From contig SFRL01000022.1 of NCBI GenBank assembly GCA_004562765.1, positions 1 to 47,503 on the forward strand: DNA of 47,503 bases, given 5' to 3'. A program made the translations under genes and the position numbers. Under the pieces are notes generated by a model that searched no databases, had not been told where the DNA came from, and saw only the letters and a list, made by a program, of their open reading frames with translations. Within the stretch, counting starts at the first letter, position 1. The number at the start of each line of letters is the position of its first letter. The stretch is from a bacterium (GTDB lineage Bacteria; Bacillota; Clostridia; Lachnospirales; Lachnospiraceae). Shown here one piece after another: positions 16,092-23,626 of the stretch.

Positions 16092-16160
16092 TTTGCGACC
16101 TGCTGCTCTTACCCTTGTCAGCTCCCATCAGGCAAAATTCGCAGATGTCACAATCCATTT
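16092..16160. repeat. Palindromic repeat, degenerate copy C
   Basis: Directly adjacent to copy B. It keeps the core CTTACCCTTGTCAGCTCC and the GGCAAAATTCGCAG arm of copy A, but its outer arms pair poorly. It ends seven bases before the greA stop. I see no separate terminator for eno or greA, so copies B and C may serve this purpose. Confidence 0.6.
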
Positions 16161-16166
16161 CCGTAT

Positions 16167-16670
16167 TTAGAATTTTCTCAATGTCTCGGATTCATCCTCC
16201 GACGTGTTTTCGATCGCACGGATCACAACGTAATAGCTGTAGTCCGCATTCACCTCGACGAGCACCCGGTCTCCGACCTTGTGACCCATCAGTGCTTTTC
16301 CAAGCGGTGACTCGATGCTGATCATCCCTTTCAGGGAATTTCCCCGCGCCGTGGTCACGATGCGATATGTCTCCTCCGCATCATCCTCCTCGATATAGAC
16401 GGTAACCGTATTATGAATGCCAACCTCATCCTCCGCGGAAGCATCATCGATGATATCCGCTGTTTTGATCATACGCTCCAGATAACGGATCCGGCTCTCA
16501 TTCTGATTTTTGAACTGTTTTGCCGCCTTATACTCAAAGTTTTCACTGAGATCGCCATGGGCACGTGCCGTCTTCACATCCTCCAACGCTTCCTTTCGAA
16601 CGACAAGCTTTCGATACTCGATCTCCTCCTCCATCTTTTGAATATCCTGTTTTGTCAACTGATGCTGCAT
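16167..16670 (-). CDS. greA: Transcription elongation factor GreA
   Basis: 167 residues from the ATG at 16670, preceded by AAAGGAAG. GreA enters the RNA polymerase secondary channel and triggers cleavage of backtracked RNA. The N-terminal coiled coil (about 5-78) contains the tip HGDLSENFEYKAAK, with the acidic pair used for catalysis. The C-terminal FKBP-like domain (about 85-160) has the family's SPLGKALMGHKVGD motif. Length fits. The gene converges on eno, with palindromic repeats between them, and follows the EAL-domain gene by 60 bases upstream on the opposite reading order. Confidence 0.95.
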   Translation of the reverse strand: MQHQLTKQDIQKMEEEIEYRKLVVRKEALEDVKTARAHGDLSENFEYKAAKQFKNQNESRIRYLERMIKTADIIDDASAEDEVGIHNTVTVYIEEDDAEETYRIVTTARGNSLKGMISIESPLGKALMGHKVGDRVLVEVNADYSYYVVIRAIENTSEDESETLRKF

Positions 16671-16730
16671 AAATACATTCTTCCTTTCACGGTTGACCGC
16701 CGCCATCACAGTTTCGATACGCCGTTTTGC

Positions 16731-18635
16731 TTAAAACATCATCCGAAGATCCGGCTGCATCTCGATCTGCTCGATCGGAAACGGTTTTGTATATTTCTCG
16801 CCTTGAAGGAAATCCGCACGCAGAGACATGGCAACCTCCTCCAATTGTGTATTGTCAATTCCTTTGAATGCCACACGGAAGCCCTGTTCCCTGAACAGAT
16901 CCACCAGCATACCCAGAACATCATAGCACATGGCACTCTCGGATGCCCGTTTGACACAGTGACGCTCAAACTTGATCGTTCCGAAAGGAAGTCCCCGTAT
17001 GCTCTCAAAGTTCACAGTCGTAGGGTCAAAATCCGTCAACACAAACTCGATCCGATGCTCGCGCAGAACGCCCATCACCTCACGCATCCGGTCAATGTCA
17101 CCCTCACCCGGCACCAGTGTTACCTCAAATCCCAGCATTTCCGGCGCCAGATCATAATCCTTGATGATCGCCAGCACATCCTCCGCAAAACCGGGATTTT
17201 CCAGTTCCTCACCGGAGATGTGCAGATATACCTGAAGATTCTCGCGGATCGCCGTATCCGTCACCAGAAAATCACAGACTTTTGCAAGCACTGCCATATT
17301 TACATCATGAATGTAGCCGTACTGCTCTGCCAGACGGATGACATGCTCAGAATATATGATACCGCAGCCTGCCATCTGCAGACGACAGAGGATCTCAAAG
17401 CGCGTGGCACGCGAACTTCCGCACGCCATGATCGGCCGCCCGAACAATACCACATCCTCTTTTTCCAGATGCATGTCGTGGAGCATCCGAAGTATCTTAT
17501 CCCGCTCACAAAATTCTTCATAATCTGAGTCCTCACAGAAATAGTAGTTGTTTTGCGGACATTTTTTCTGCAGGAAGCGCAGCAGACGCTCTGCATCGAC
17601 AAACTGCTGTGCATACATCGGGCATCTGACAGCCGCAATACCAAAGACCAGCTTGCCCGCAAAAAATTCACTCATCCAGTCACGCATCTTTCCTGCCAGT
17701 TCCTCCGCCTCATCCGGCTTCATCTGTGAAGCGATCACGCCGAGACTCGTGTGCTTTTTCTGATAGACCATTGCTCCCCGCTTTGTACCGGTCAGTCTGC
17801 TTTCAAACATCCGGTAAAAGCCGTCCAGTTCCTCCTCGCTGTACAGCCTGCGTTCCACAAGACGGTCATAATTCCGGATCTGTATTTCATAGATATAGAA
17901 ATCCTTCTTTTTTGCCAGATAATAGTCGAGCTCACTGCGATACATATCCGTACTCATGCGCGCAGTTCCCTCTTCATAGGTTCCGCTGTGGAACAGAAAA
18001 AACGCCGTTGCAAGAAATACGCCCGCAAAAAATCCAAATACATCCAGATCTTTTACCAAAAACGGTATGCAGTGAATGACAACCGCCAGCACAAGCATCG
18101 CCATCCAGTTCTGGAACAGCTTCGGTGCCAGAAAACGCCGGCAGGACCATACCATAATTAAAAATCCGATCAGAATGATCAGCCGCGCGGCAAAAAAGAC
18201 TTCATCCCCGATACCTGAAATAAACCGGTCTCCGTCAAGCGAATAGATAAATCCCGTCAGGTTCGTCGGCAAAACCAGAATGGCAGCCGCGCACTCGCAC
18301 AAAAAGAATATCGTGTACAAGAGCTGTTCGCGCTCTGCAAGCTGCGGAAACTGTAACAGCATATACATCATGATCAGTGTCATGACCGTCACGGCAGTCA
18401 GATAATAACCGACAAAGATCACATAGATCATCTCCGGCGAGTACATCACACCCCGGCAACTGACCTGTATACGAAAAATATCAAACAGCTGGTTTGCCAG
18501 CAGGATCCACAAGCTTAATTGCAGGATCCGGTATCGCTTTGTATCCCGGCTGTGATTGATCTGTGTGAGCACAAGCAAAAACACAGTAAATAGCAGCGAA
18601 AACGCCAAAAGTCCAAAATGATTATTTACCCCCAT
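16731..18635 (-). CDS. Membrane protein with degenerate GGDEF and EAL domains
   Basis: About 634 residues from the ATG at 18635, preceded by AGGAAGG. An ATG at 18656 is an alternative. About seven membrane segments fill residues 1-225. A GGDEF-like region (about 240-370) has no GGDEF motif. The EAL-like domain (about 385-634) keeps the fold markers but has lost key acids. EAL is EIL in RFEILCRL; the usual Asn of the next motif is changed in LHISGEEL; DDFG is TDFD; the AEG motif is FKGID; and QGYYFSKP is QGEKYTKP. It therefore probably binds or senses cyclic-di-GMP or a protein partner rather than making or degrading the messenger. The family is secure; the lost activity is inference from motif loss. 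Confidence 0.85.
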   Translation of the reverse strand: MGVNNHFGLLAFSLLFTVFLLVLTQINHSRDTKRYRILQLSLWILLANQLFDIFRIQVSCRGVMYSPEMIYVIFVGYYLTAVTVMTLIMMYMLLQFPQLAEREQLLYTIFFLCECAAAILVLPTNLTGFIYSLDGDRFISGIGDEVFFAARLIILIGFLIMVWSCRRFLAPKLFQNWMAMLVLAVVIHCIPFLVKDLDVFGFFAGVFLATAFFLFHSGTYEEGTARMSTDMYRSELDYYLAKKKDFYIYEIQIRNYDRLVERRLYSEEELDGFYRMFESRLTGTKRGAMVYQKKHTSLGVIASQMKPDEAEELAGKMRDWMSEFFAGKLVFGIAAVRCPMYAQQFVDAERLLRFLQKKCPQNNYYFCEDSDYEEFCERDKILRMLHDMHLEKEDVVLFGRPIMACGSSRATRFEILCRLQMAGCGIIYSEHVIRLAEQYGYIHDVNMAVLAKVCDFLVTDTAIRENLQVYLHISGEELENPGFAEDVLAIIKDYDLAPEMLGFEVTLVPGEGDIDRMREVMGVLREHRIEFVLTDFDPTTVNFESIRGLPFGTIKFERHCVKRASESAMCYDVLGMLVDLFREQGFRVAFKGIDNTQLEEVAMSLRADFLQGEKYTKPFPIEQIEMQPDLRMMF

Positions 18636-18685
18636 TCCCCTATTCCTTCCTGCCATATGGCATTGCAATTTTTACCCCATTGTCG

Positions 18686-18714
18686 ATTATACCCTAAATC
18701 TTTCCGACGGGCAA
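18686..18714 (-). promoter_or_regulatory. Promoter of the EAL-domain gene
   Basis: Reading leftward, TTGCCC (18709-18714), 17 bases and a perfect TATAAT (18686-18691), about 50 bases before the start codon. Confidence 0.7.
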
Positions 18715-18742
18715 GTCACAAAAGACTGCAATGATTTACTTA

Positions 18743-18772
18743 TTGACACAGACACAGCGCATCCGCTATGAT
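18743..18772 (+). promoter_or_regulatory. Promoter of the small membrane protein gene
   Basis: A perfect TTGACA (18743-18748), 18 bases and TATGAT (18767-18772), 50 bases before the start codon. It diverges from the EAL-gene promoter, with 28 bases between the two -35 boxes. Confidence 0.75.
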
Positions 18773-18822
18773 AAACATGTATCTTTTTACAGATACAATG
18801 ATTCCTGAAAGGACAACTACTC

Positions 18823-19257
18823 ATGAGCATTTTTTTCTGGTTTCTGATCATCGCGGTTTCAACGCTCGCATTAAATATGATCGTCATTCTGCAGATGCGG
18901 AAGCGTAAAGCGGTCAGTGTGTTTCCCGTTTTTTCGATCCTGTGCGCCGGATATCTGGCGGCTGCACTGCTCTATCTGCTCACCTCCGTGCACGGCACAC
19001 AGATTCTGGAGCAAAAACAGGCTGCCTGCTTCAACATTGAGACCCAGTCCTATCAAACTGCCAGCGACGGTACGCATGTCTCCTATGCCTTCTGCAGCAA
19101 GGAGGGCATCACATTCCGCTTCAGCGACGCTGATCTGTTGACAGATGATGTTCCGCAGGATCCTTCGACCGTGGAAATCTATTACTGTAAGATGCGCACC
19201 GGCTTTTCCGCCTGCTATCTGAACGAGGGGACAGCCGTATACTATATACTCAGATAA
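18823..19257 (+). CDS. Two-pass membrane protein of unknown function
   Basis: 144 residues. Membrane segments lie at about 1-24 and 33-56, joined by a short basic loop (MRKRKAV), so both ends should face outward. The soluble part (about 60-144) would be extracellular. It holds four Cys, two of them near the end (IYYCKMRTGFSACYLN), and resembles the small beta-sheet DUF3592-like domains found after two membrane helices in many bacteria; I am not sure of this match. The start follows AAAGGA, and the gene has its own strong promoter, shared back to back with the EAL gene. No function can be assigned. Confidence 0.7.
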   Translation: MSIFFWFLIIAVSTLALNMIVILQMRKRKAVSVFPVFSILCAGYLAAALLYLLTSVHGTQILEQKQAACFNIETQSYQTASDGTHVSYAFCSKEGITFRFSDADLLTDDVPQDPSTVEIYYCKMRTGFSACYLNEGTAVYYILR

Positions 19258-19393
19258 AAAAATGTGCGCCGCCGGGCGCACAGAGCAATTGAAGAACAAT
19301 AAAGAAACCCGCTGGATCAGCGGGTTTCTTCGCGTAAGAAGGAAGTTTTTATGAAAAATAAGAGCGAATTTTTCATCAAACATTATAATTACG
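19256..19393 (-). ncRNA. Candidate small RNA, antisense to a short hydrophobic ORF
   Basis: A consensus promoter (19400-19428) would start an RNA near 19393. In the transcript I see a TGAAAAA / TTTTTCA hairpin, a 13-base hairpin AAGAAACCCGCTG / CAGCGGGTTTCTT (19302-19330), and a last hairpin GTGCGCC / GGCGCAC (19264-19281) followed by seven T (19256-19262). No ribosome site precedes any ATG. The RNA would cover the ribosome site and first 14 codons of the ORF at 19351. Confidence 0.5.
19302..19330 (+). terminator. Hairpin after the two-pass membrane protein gene
   Basis: Thirteen-base perfect arms around a GAT loop, ending TTTCTT. It can end the + strand gene at 19257 and is also a stem in the opposite small RNA. 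Confidence 0.6.
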
Positions 19394-19512
19394 CTAATAA
19401 TTATATCCATATACGCCGTACTTGTCAAGTTTTACTTGCAAAATCCCTGATTTTGCTCATTAATCATTATTTTTTGATCGTCACCGTTTTTACTTTACTC
19501 CAGCCGGAATAG
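19351..19512 (+). CDS. Possible small hydrophobic peptide (type I toxin-like)
   Basis: A 53-codon frame starting at an ATG five bases after AAGGAAG. The first 25 residues are polar and aromatic (MKNKSEFFIKHYNYANNY). The rest is one hydrophobic stretch (QVLLAKSLILLINHYFLIV). Such a short, single-helix peptide opposite an antisense RNA is the layout of type I toxins. The last 15 codons overlap the 3' end of the converging secreted-protein gene, where antisense of Lys codons gives Phe and Leu, so chance is a real alternative. No clear promoter of its own is visible. Confidence 0.3.
   Translation: MKNKSEFFIKHYNYANNYIHIRRTCQVLLAKSLILLINHYFLIVTVFTLLQPE
19400..19428 (-). promoter_or_regulatory. Perfect consensus promoter with no protein gene behind it
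   Basis: Reading leftward, TTGACA (19423-19428), exactly 17 bases and TATAAT (19400-19405). It is the best promoter match in the window. It directs transcription away from the secreted-protein gene into a 140-base segment with stem-loops. Confidence 0.8.
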
Positions 19513-20522
19513 TATTTTTTTCCATTTTTGTCCGTGATATAGGTTCTCACACGAACATAATACTTCTGCTTGAGCTTTAGTGATGAAATGGTCACGCTGT
19601 CAGTCTGGTTGCCTGTAACAAGATAGGATTTATTTCCTTTTTTGAACTTACTATTTGTTGAATACTGAATCTGATACCCTGACGCTTCCTCCTTGCGGGA
19701 CCAGTTCACCAACAGACATTTTCCGCTCGTATTGGCAGCCTTTTTCAGGGAAGCAGCCGGAATGTCCTTCAAAGATGCTTTAAATGAATAGGTTCCGGTA
19801 TTTTTACTGCTGAATGTGATGTAGTAGGTTCCTTTCGGGCAAAAATAGGAATATACATGTTTACCGACCGAAACACCATATTCCTGATAGGAAACATCAT
19901 CCATATTATTTTTTACAGCGAAGTCCAGCGCCTGAATCCCACTATCAACCGTAAACTTCAAAATCCCGTTTTTCTTCAGAGTCATTTTATAAATATCGAC
20001 ATCATCATTCAATGCAAACTGACCGGTTCTGCTTGTATTCACTGTATAGGAAGAAGCGGCACCCACCTCATTGTTTCTGTTTGCATTCGACTCACTCACC
20101 GTCTCGCCTGATGCCTGAAAGGACGGTACAAACGAATAAATAAGGTCTGCATCAAAATAGATATAGTGCCACATGGCAATTTCATAATCACCCGCGATCA
20201 AATCTGCTGAGACGATATGAGTTCCGACTCCCACATGTTCATATACCAGATTATTTCCGGCTTTGTCTCTGATCACAAAGCGATAATTACCCGAATCGTT
20301 ATTGGTATTACTGAATGTATATGTCACAGCTACTTTTCCTGACTGTGACAACGAAAATTGATATATTACCGGATTTGCGGCTACTGTACCACTGTGGTTT
20401 TCATCCCATCTTACAACTCCTGCAACAACACCATCTGCCGCCGCAGTTGTCTGAACAGAAAATATTCCCATACAAAAAATCGTTAACAAAAAAATACTGA
20501 CTCTTTTTACTATTTTGTTCAT
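19467..20522 (-). CDS. Secreted protein with PPC-like beta domains and a fibronectin type III domain
   Basis: 351 residues, exported: a signal peptide (about 1-28) has a KR-rich start, hydrophobic core and TTAAA cleavage region. Two beta-sandwich regions (about 35-135 and 155-255) resemble bacterial pre-peptidase C-terminal domains, with patterns such as YQFSLSQSGKVAVTY and DVDIYKMTLKKNGILKFTV. A C-terminal fibronectin type III module (about 262-351) has the Trp/Tyr pattern and ends basic (VKTVTIKK). No catalytic domain or cell-wall anchor is present. The base composition is more AT-rich than in the neighbouring genes, which may suggest separate acquisition. GAGGAG precedes the ATG. Likely role: adhesion or polysaccharide contact, by inference. 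Confidence 0.75.
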   Translation of the reverse strand: MNKIVKRVSIFLLTIFCMGIFSVQTTAAADGVVAGVVRWDENHSGTVAANPVIYQFSLSQSGKVAVTYTFSNTNNDSGNYRFVIRDKAGNNLVYEHVGVGTHIVSADLIAGDYEIAMWHYIYFDADLIYSFVPSFQASGETVSESNANRNNEVGAASSYTVNTSRTGQFALNDDVDIYKMTLKKNGILKFTVDSGIQALDFAVKNNMDDVSYQEYGVSVGKHVYSYFCPKGTYYITFSSKNTGTYSFKASLKDIPAASLKKAANTSGKCLLVNWSRKEEASGYQIQYSTNSKFKKGNKSYLVTGNQTDSVTISSLKLKQKYYVRVRTYITDKNGKKYYSGWSKVKTVTIKK

Positions 20523-20535
20523 AGCAATTCACTCC

Positions 20536-20769
20536 TCACTTCATAAAGTTTTTCATCACATTGACCGATTTTGCCTGCTCGATGATCTCAAACCGGTTCT
20601 CGGACATGTAGTCTTCCATCTGTTCGATCTCGTCCGGCGTAAAGCCGCTCTGGGATGTGATCTTTGCCGTCGGCAGCGAGCCTTCCGCAAAATCCTCTCC
20701 TCTCTCAAAGCGCACGTAAATGATTTTTTCACCATTCTTTCGCAGTATTCCCGAACAGATCATCTTCAT
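20536..20769 (-). CDS. Small hypothetical protein
   Basis: 77 residues from the ATG at 20769, which has GGGGGAG seven bases upstream; an ATG at 20787 has no ribosome site. The sequence (MKMICSGILRKNGEKIIYVR and on) looks like a compact alpha/beta protein: a beta hairpin first, then an acidic helix (TPDEIEQMEDYMSENRFEII). I do not recognise the family. It ends 13 bases before the secreted-protein gene and probably shares its transcript. No membrane segment. Confidence 0.65.
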   Translation of the reverse strand: MKMICSGILRKNGEKIIYVRFERGEDFAEGSLPTAKITSQSGFTPDEIEQMEDYMSENRFEIIEQAKSVNVMKNFMK

Positions 20770-20871
20770 CGGTTTCTCCCCCGCCATTTCCGGACATCAG
20801 CCAAATTGTTATCCCTAGTGTAACATGCAAAATCCGCTCTTGCAAGCACGGAAAAAAGATTTTATACTGTC

Positions 20872-20877
20872 TATAAT
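20872..20877 (+). promoter_or_regulatory. -10 box of the sigma-like membrane protein gene
   Basis: A perfect TATAAT 44 bases before the start codon. A TTGCAA upstream is too far (26-base spacing), so the -35 is unclear. Confidence 0.45.
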
Positions 20878-20921
20878 GTGATTGGATACATTTATGTATC
20901 GCGCAAAGGGAGATGACATTC

Positions 20922-21827
20922 ATGGCAGAACACGCCGCGCTGAAAAAGGCGCTCCGACAGATGGCGGAGGGTTCTAAATCCGCTTTCCATACGTTTTATC
21001 TGGGCACTTCACAATACATCTACAGCAGTGCATTGCTGCTCTACGATTCCCACGAAGATGCCTGCCGTTTTATGGTCGATTTCTATCAGTATCTCTATCT
21101 TCATCTGCCCGAATATGACCGTTCAGTAAATCTGGAAAACTGGATCTCCCGCCTGCTGCTGGAACGATATGAACAGCTCTCCATCGGAAAAAACATGCCA
21201 AAACCCTCTGTTGAAAAACAGATGGATTCCGCCACTGCCCAGCTCACAAAAAGCGAGCAGGAACGTGTCTGGCGCATGCTGGACGTAAACATCCACTTTC
21301 CGAAGGAACCGGTTCGACGCTCTTTCAGGGGCATTGCACTGCTCATCTCCGTCCTGCTTCTTCTTTTGCTGATCGCCGGCCGTTATGTGCCCGATGCCAT
21401 CAAACAGCTGCAGACATCAAGCACTTCCGGCGAAACGGAAAATGACTCCGGCGAGGCCGGAAACGCAGACACAGACGAGGAGTCACCCGGAACAGACGAC
21501 GGAGATCCGGAGGATGAACTGGATTCCATCAGAGACGAGATTGAAAATCTGGCAAACGAACGCGCCGACTCCGGCGCAGACAATACATCAGACGATACGG
21601 ACGATCTGCAAATGCAGCAGCAGTCTGGAGTCTCCTCAGACCCCGACCGGTCCGTGACACCGGAAAGCCCCCAGGAACCCGATTCGCCGCAGGAACCGGA
21701 GCTGCCTCAGGAACCGCAGACACCCCAGACACCTGATCTGTCAGGAAGCTCGGATACGCTCTCCGGCGCAGATGAGCTGGAAAATCTGGAATTGGAGCTG
21801 CGCTATGGAGATCAGCTTCGATTCTGA
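20922..21827 (+). CDS. Membrane protein with sigma-70 region-2-like domain and acidic Pro-rich extracellular tail
   Basis: 301 residues from the ATG at 20922; an ATG three codons upstream lies against the AAGGGAG ribosome site. Residues 4-90 follow the pattern of ECF sigma region 2 (LRQMAEGSKSAFHTFY, then an acidic DSHEDACRFMVDFYQYLYLH and LPEYDRSVNLENWISRLL). A region-4 DNA-binding helix is missing. A membrane segment (about 137-154) follows, then an extracellular tail of about 145 residues rich in Glu, Asp, Ser and Pro, with repeats such as SPQEPDSPQEPELPQEPQTP. It could sequester core polymerase or act as an adaptor that keeps only the helical fold. Function is not known. Confidence 0.7.
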   Translation: MAEHAALKKALRQMAEGSKSAFHTFYLGTSQYIYSSALLLYDSHEDACRFMVDFYQYLYLHLPEYDRSVNLENWISRLLLERYEQLSIGKNMPKPSVEKQMDSATAQLTKSEQERVWRMLDVNIHFPKEPVRRSFRGIALLISVLLLLLLIAGRYVPDAIKQLQTSSTSGETENDSGEAGNADTDEESPGTDDGDPEDELDSIRDEIENLANERADSGADNTSDDTDDLQMQQQSGVSSDPDRSVTPESPQEPDSPQEPELPQEPQTPQTPDLSGSSDTLSGADELENLELELRYGDQLRF

Positions 21828-21856
21828 TTGACTTTTCCCATGAAAATTCGTATACT
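21828..21856 (+). promoter_or_regulatory. Promoter of the acyl-CoA ligase gene
   Basis: TTGACT (21828-21833), 17 bases and TATACT (21851-21856). The -35 box starts at the base after the stop codon of the preceding gene, so the ligase can be expressed independently. Confidence 0.75.
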
Positions 21857-21919
21857 TTATTCAACGGGCGCTTTAAAGCGTCAAAGTAAAACGATAGAAC
21901 ACAGAATGGAGAAAACGTT

Positions 21920-23557
21920 ATGCCAATCACAAATTTTCTGGAGGATAACGCCAAAAATTACGGCGATGAGATCTGCCTGGTGGAGCTGAATCCCGCCATG
22001 GAAGAGACCCGGCGTGTGACTTGGAGAGAGTACGATCTGATGGAGCCAAACCGCGCTTCCGCATATCGCAGGGAGATCACATGGGGCGTCTTTGATGAAA
22101 AGGCAAACCGCTTTGCAAATCTTTTGATTTCCCGCGGCATCAAGAAAAACGACAAGGTAGCGATCCTGCTCATGAACTGTCTGGAATGGCTGCCTATTTA
22201 TTTTGGAATCTTAAAGACCGGAGCGATCGCGGTTCCCTTAAACTTCCGCTACTCCTCCGATGAGATCGAGTACTGTGTCAACCTTGCGGAGGCCGACATT
22301 CTGATCTTCGGACCGGAATTCATCGGACGCGTGGAGGAGATCGCCGACCGGATCAGTAAAAACCGTCTGCTCTACTATGTAGGCGAAAACGACTGCCCTA
22401 GCTTTGCGGAGGACTATATCAGCGAGGCAGCAAACTGCTCCAGCAAAAAACCGGATGTCACCATCACCGACGATGACTACGGCGCAATCTATTTTTCATC
22501 CGGAACGACCGGCTTTCCGAAAGCGATCTTACATAAGCACCGCAGCCTGATGCACGCTGCCATCGTTGAGCAGAAGCACCATTCGACTGCAAAAGACGAT
22601 GTATTTCTATGTATTCCGCCGCTCTACCACACCGGCGCAAAAATGCACTGGTTCGGTTCACTGGTATCAGCCAGCAAGGCAGTTCTGCTGAAGGGCACCA
22701 AGCCGGAATATATTCTGGACGCAGTCTCCAATGAGGGCTGCACAATCGTCTGGCTGCTTGTTCCCTGGGCACAGGACATCCTGGAACAGTTGGATTCCGG
22801 TGCACTGAAATTATCAGATTACAAACTGGATCAGTGGCGTCTCATGCACATCGGCGCACAGCCGGTACCGCCCTCTCTGATCCGCCACTGGAAAGAATAT
22901 TTCCCGAAGCACGACTACGATACCAACTATGGTCTAAGTGAATCCATCGGACCCGGTGCCGTTCATCTTGGCGTGGAGAACATCCACAAAGTCGGTGCGA
23001 TCGGCGTTCCCGGCTACGGCTGGCAATGTAAGATCTGTGACGAAAACGGCGTGGAAGTAAAACAGGGTGAAGTCGGTGAGCTCGTCATCAAGGGACCCGG
23101 TGTCATGGAGTGCTACTACAATGATGAAAAGGCAACTGCAGAAGTTCTGAAAGACGGCTGGCTCTTTACCGGCGATATGGCAATGCAGGACGAGGATGGC
23201 TTCTATTTCCTTGTAGACCGCAAGAAGGATGTCATCATCAGCGGTGGTGAAAACCTCTATCCCGTTCAGATCGAAGATTTTATCCGGCAGCATAACGCAG
23301 TTCACGATGTGGCTGTTATCGGCCTTCCCGACAAGCGTCTCGGCGAGATCGCAGCAGCGATCATTGAGTTGAAAGAAGGCGTCACCTGCACAGAAGATGA
23401 GATCAACGAATTCTGTCTGGGCATGCCCCGCTACAAGCGCCCGAAAAAGGTCATTTTTGCGGAGATCCCGCGCAATCCTACCGGAAAGATCGAGAAACCC
23501 AAGCTTCGCGCGATCTACTGCGGCGAGCGTCTGGTGGAGGCAGAGAGCAAAGGCTAA
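21920..23557 (+). CDS. AMP-forming acyl-CoA synthetase/ligase
   Basis: 545 residues of the ANL superfamily, which activates a carboxylic acid with ATP and transfers it to CoA. Motifs: P-loop SSGTTGFPKA (193-202), NYGLSES, WLFTGD, the hinge region RKKDVIISGGENLYPVQIE, and the C-terminal catalytic Lys in PTGK (520-523). An insertion of about 20 residues lies near 38-56, where TWREYD is followed by a second similar TWGVFDEKANR. Sequence style is that of medium/long-chain or aromatic acid ligases; bile-acid ligases (BaiB) are also in this family but no other bai genes are near. The substrate cannot be set. It stands alone between its own promoter and a strong terminator. Confidence 0.88.
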   Translation: MPITNFLEDNAKNYGDEICLVELNPAMEETRRVTWREYDLMEPNRASAYRREITWGVFDEKANRFANLLISRGIKKNDKVAILLMNCLEWLPIYFGILKTGAIAVPLNFRYSSDEIEYCVNLAEADILIFGPEFIGRVEEIADRISKNRLLYYVGENDCPSFAEDYISEAANCSSKKPDVTITDDDYGAIYFSSGTTGFPKAILHKHRSLMHAAIVEQKHHSTAKDDVFLCIPPLYHTGAKMHWFGSLVSASKAVLLKGTKPEYILDAVSNEGCTIVWLLVPWAQDILEQLDSGALKLSDYKLDQWRLMHIGAQPVPPSLIRHWKEYFPKHDYDTNYGLSESIGPGAVHLGVENIHKVGAIGVPGYGWQCKICDENGVEVKQGEVGELVIKGPGVMECYYNDEKATAEVLKDGWLFTGDMAMQDEDGFYFLVDRKKDVIISGGENLYPVQIEDFIRQHNAVHDVAVIGLPDKRLGEIAAAIIELKEGVTCTEDEINEFCLGMPRYKRPKKVIFAEIPRNPTGKIEKPKLRAIYCGERLVEAESKG

Positions 23558-23589
23558 ACCTCAGCTTAATCTCATAAACGAAAGAACGC

Positions 23590-23626
23590 AAAAAGCGGCT
23601 TGAGCAAATGCTCAAGCCGCTTTTTT
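23590..23626. terminator. Bidirectional terminator between ligase and EamA genes
   Basis: Arms AAAAAGCGGCTTGAGC / GCTCAAGCCGCTTTTT are perfect, with a very short loop. It serves both converging genes. The right arm includes the last codons and the stop of the EamA gene, so the stem is partly coding. Confidence 0.92.

Noticed and set aside
15967..16158. Leftward frame in the eno-greA spacer beginning MDCDICEFCLMGADKGK, with Cys pairs like a zinc ribbon
   Set aside because: It lies entirely within palindromic repeats B and C, has no ribosome site, and its Cys pairs come from the repeat arms.
18871..19428. 185-codon leftward frame opposite the two-pass membrane protein
   Set aside because: It is the shadow of that gene; its start has no ribosome site. 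The strong promoter at 19400-19428 is better explained by a small RNA.
21920..23557. Acyl-CoA ligase considered as a bile-acid CoA ligase (BaiB)
   Set aside because: No other bai genes lie near and the motifs are general for the superfamily.
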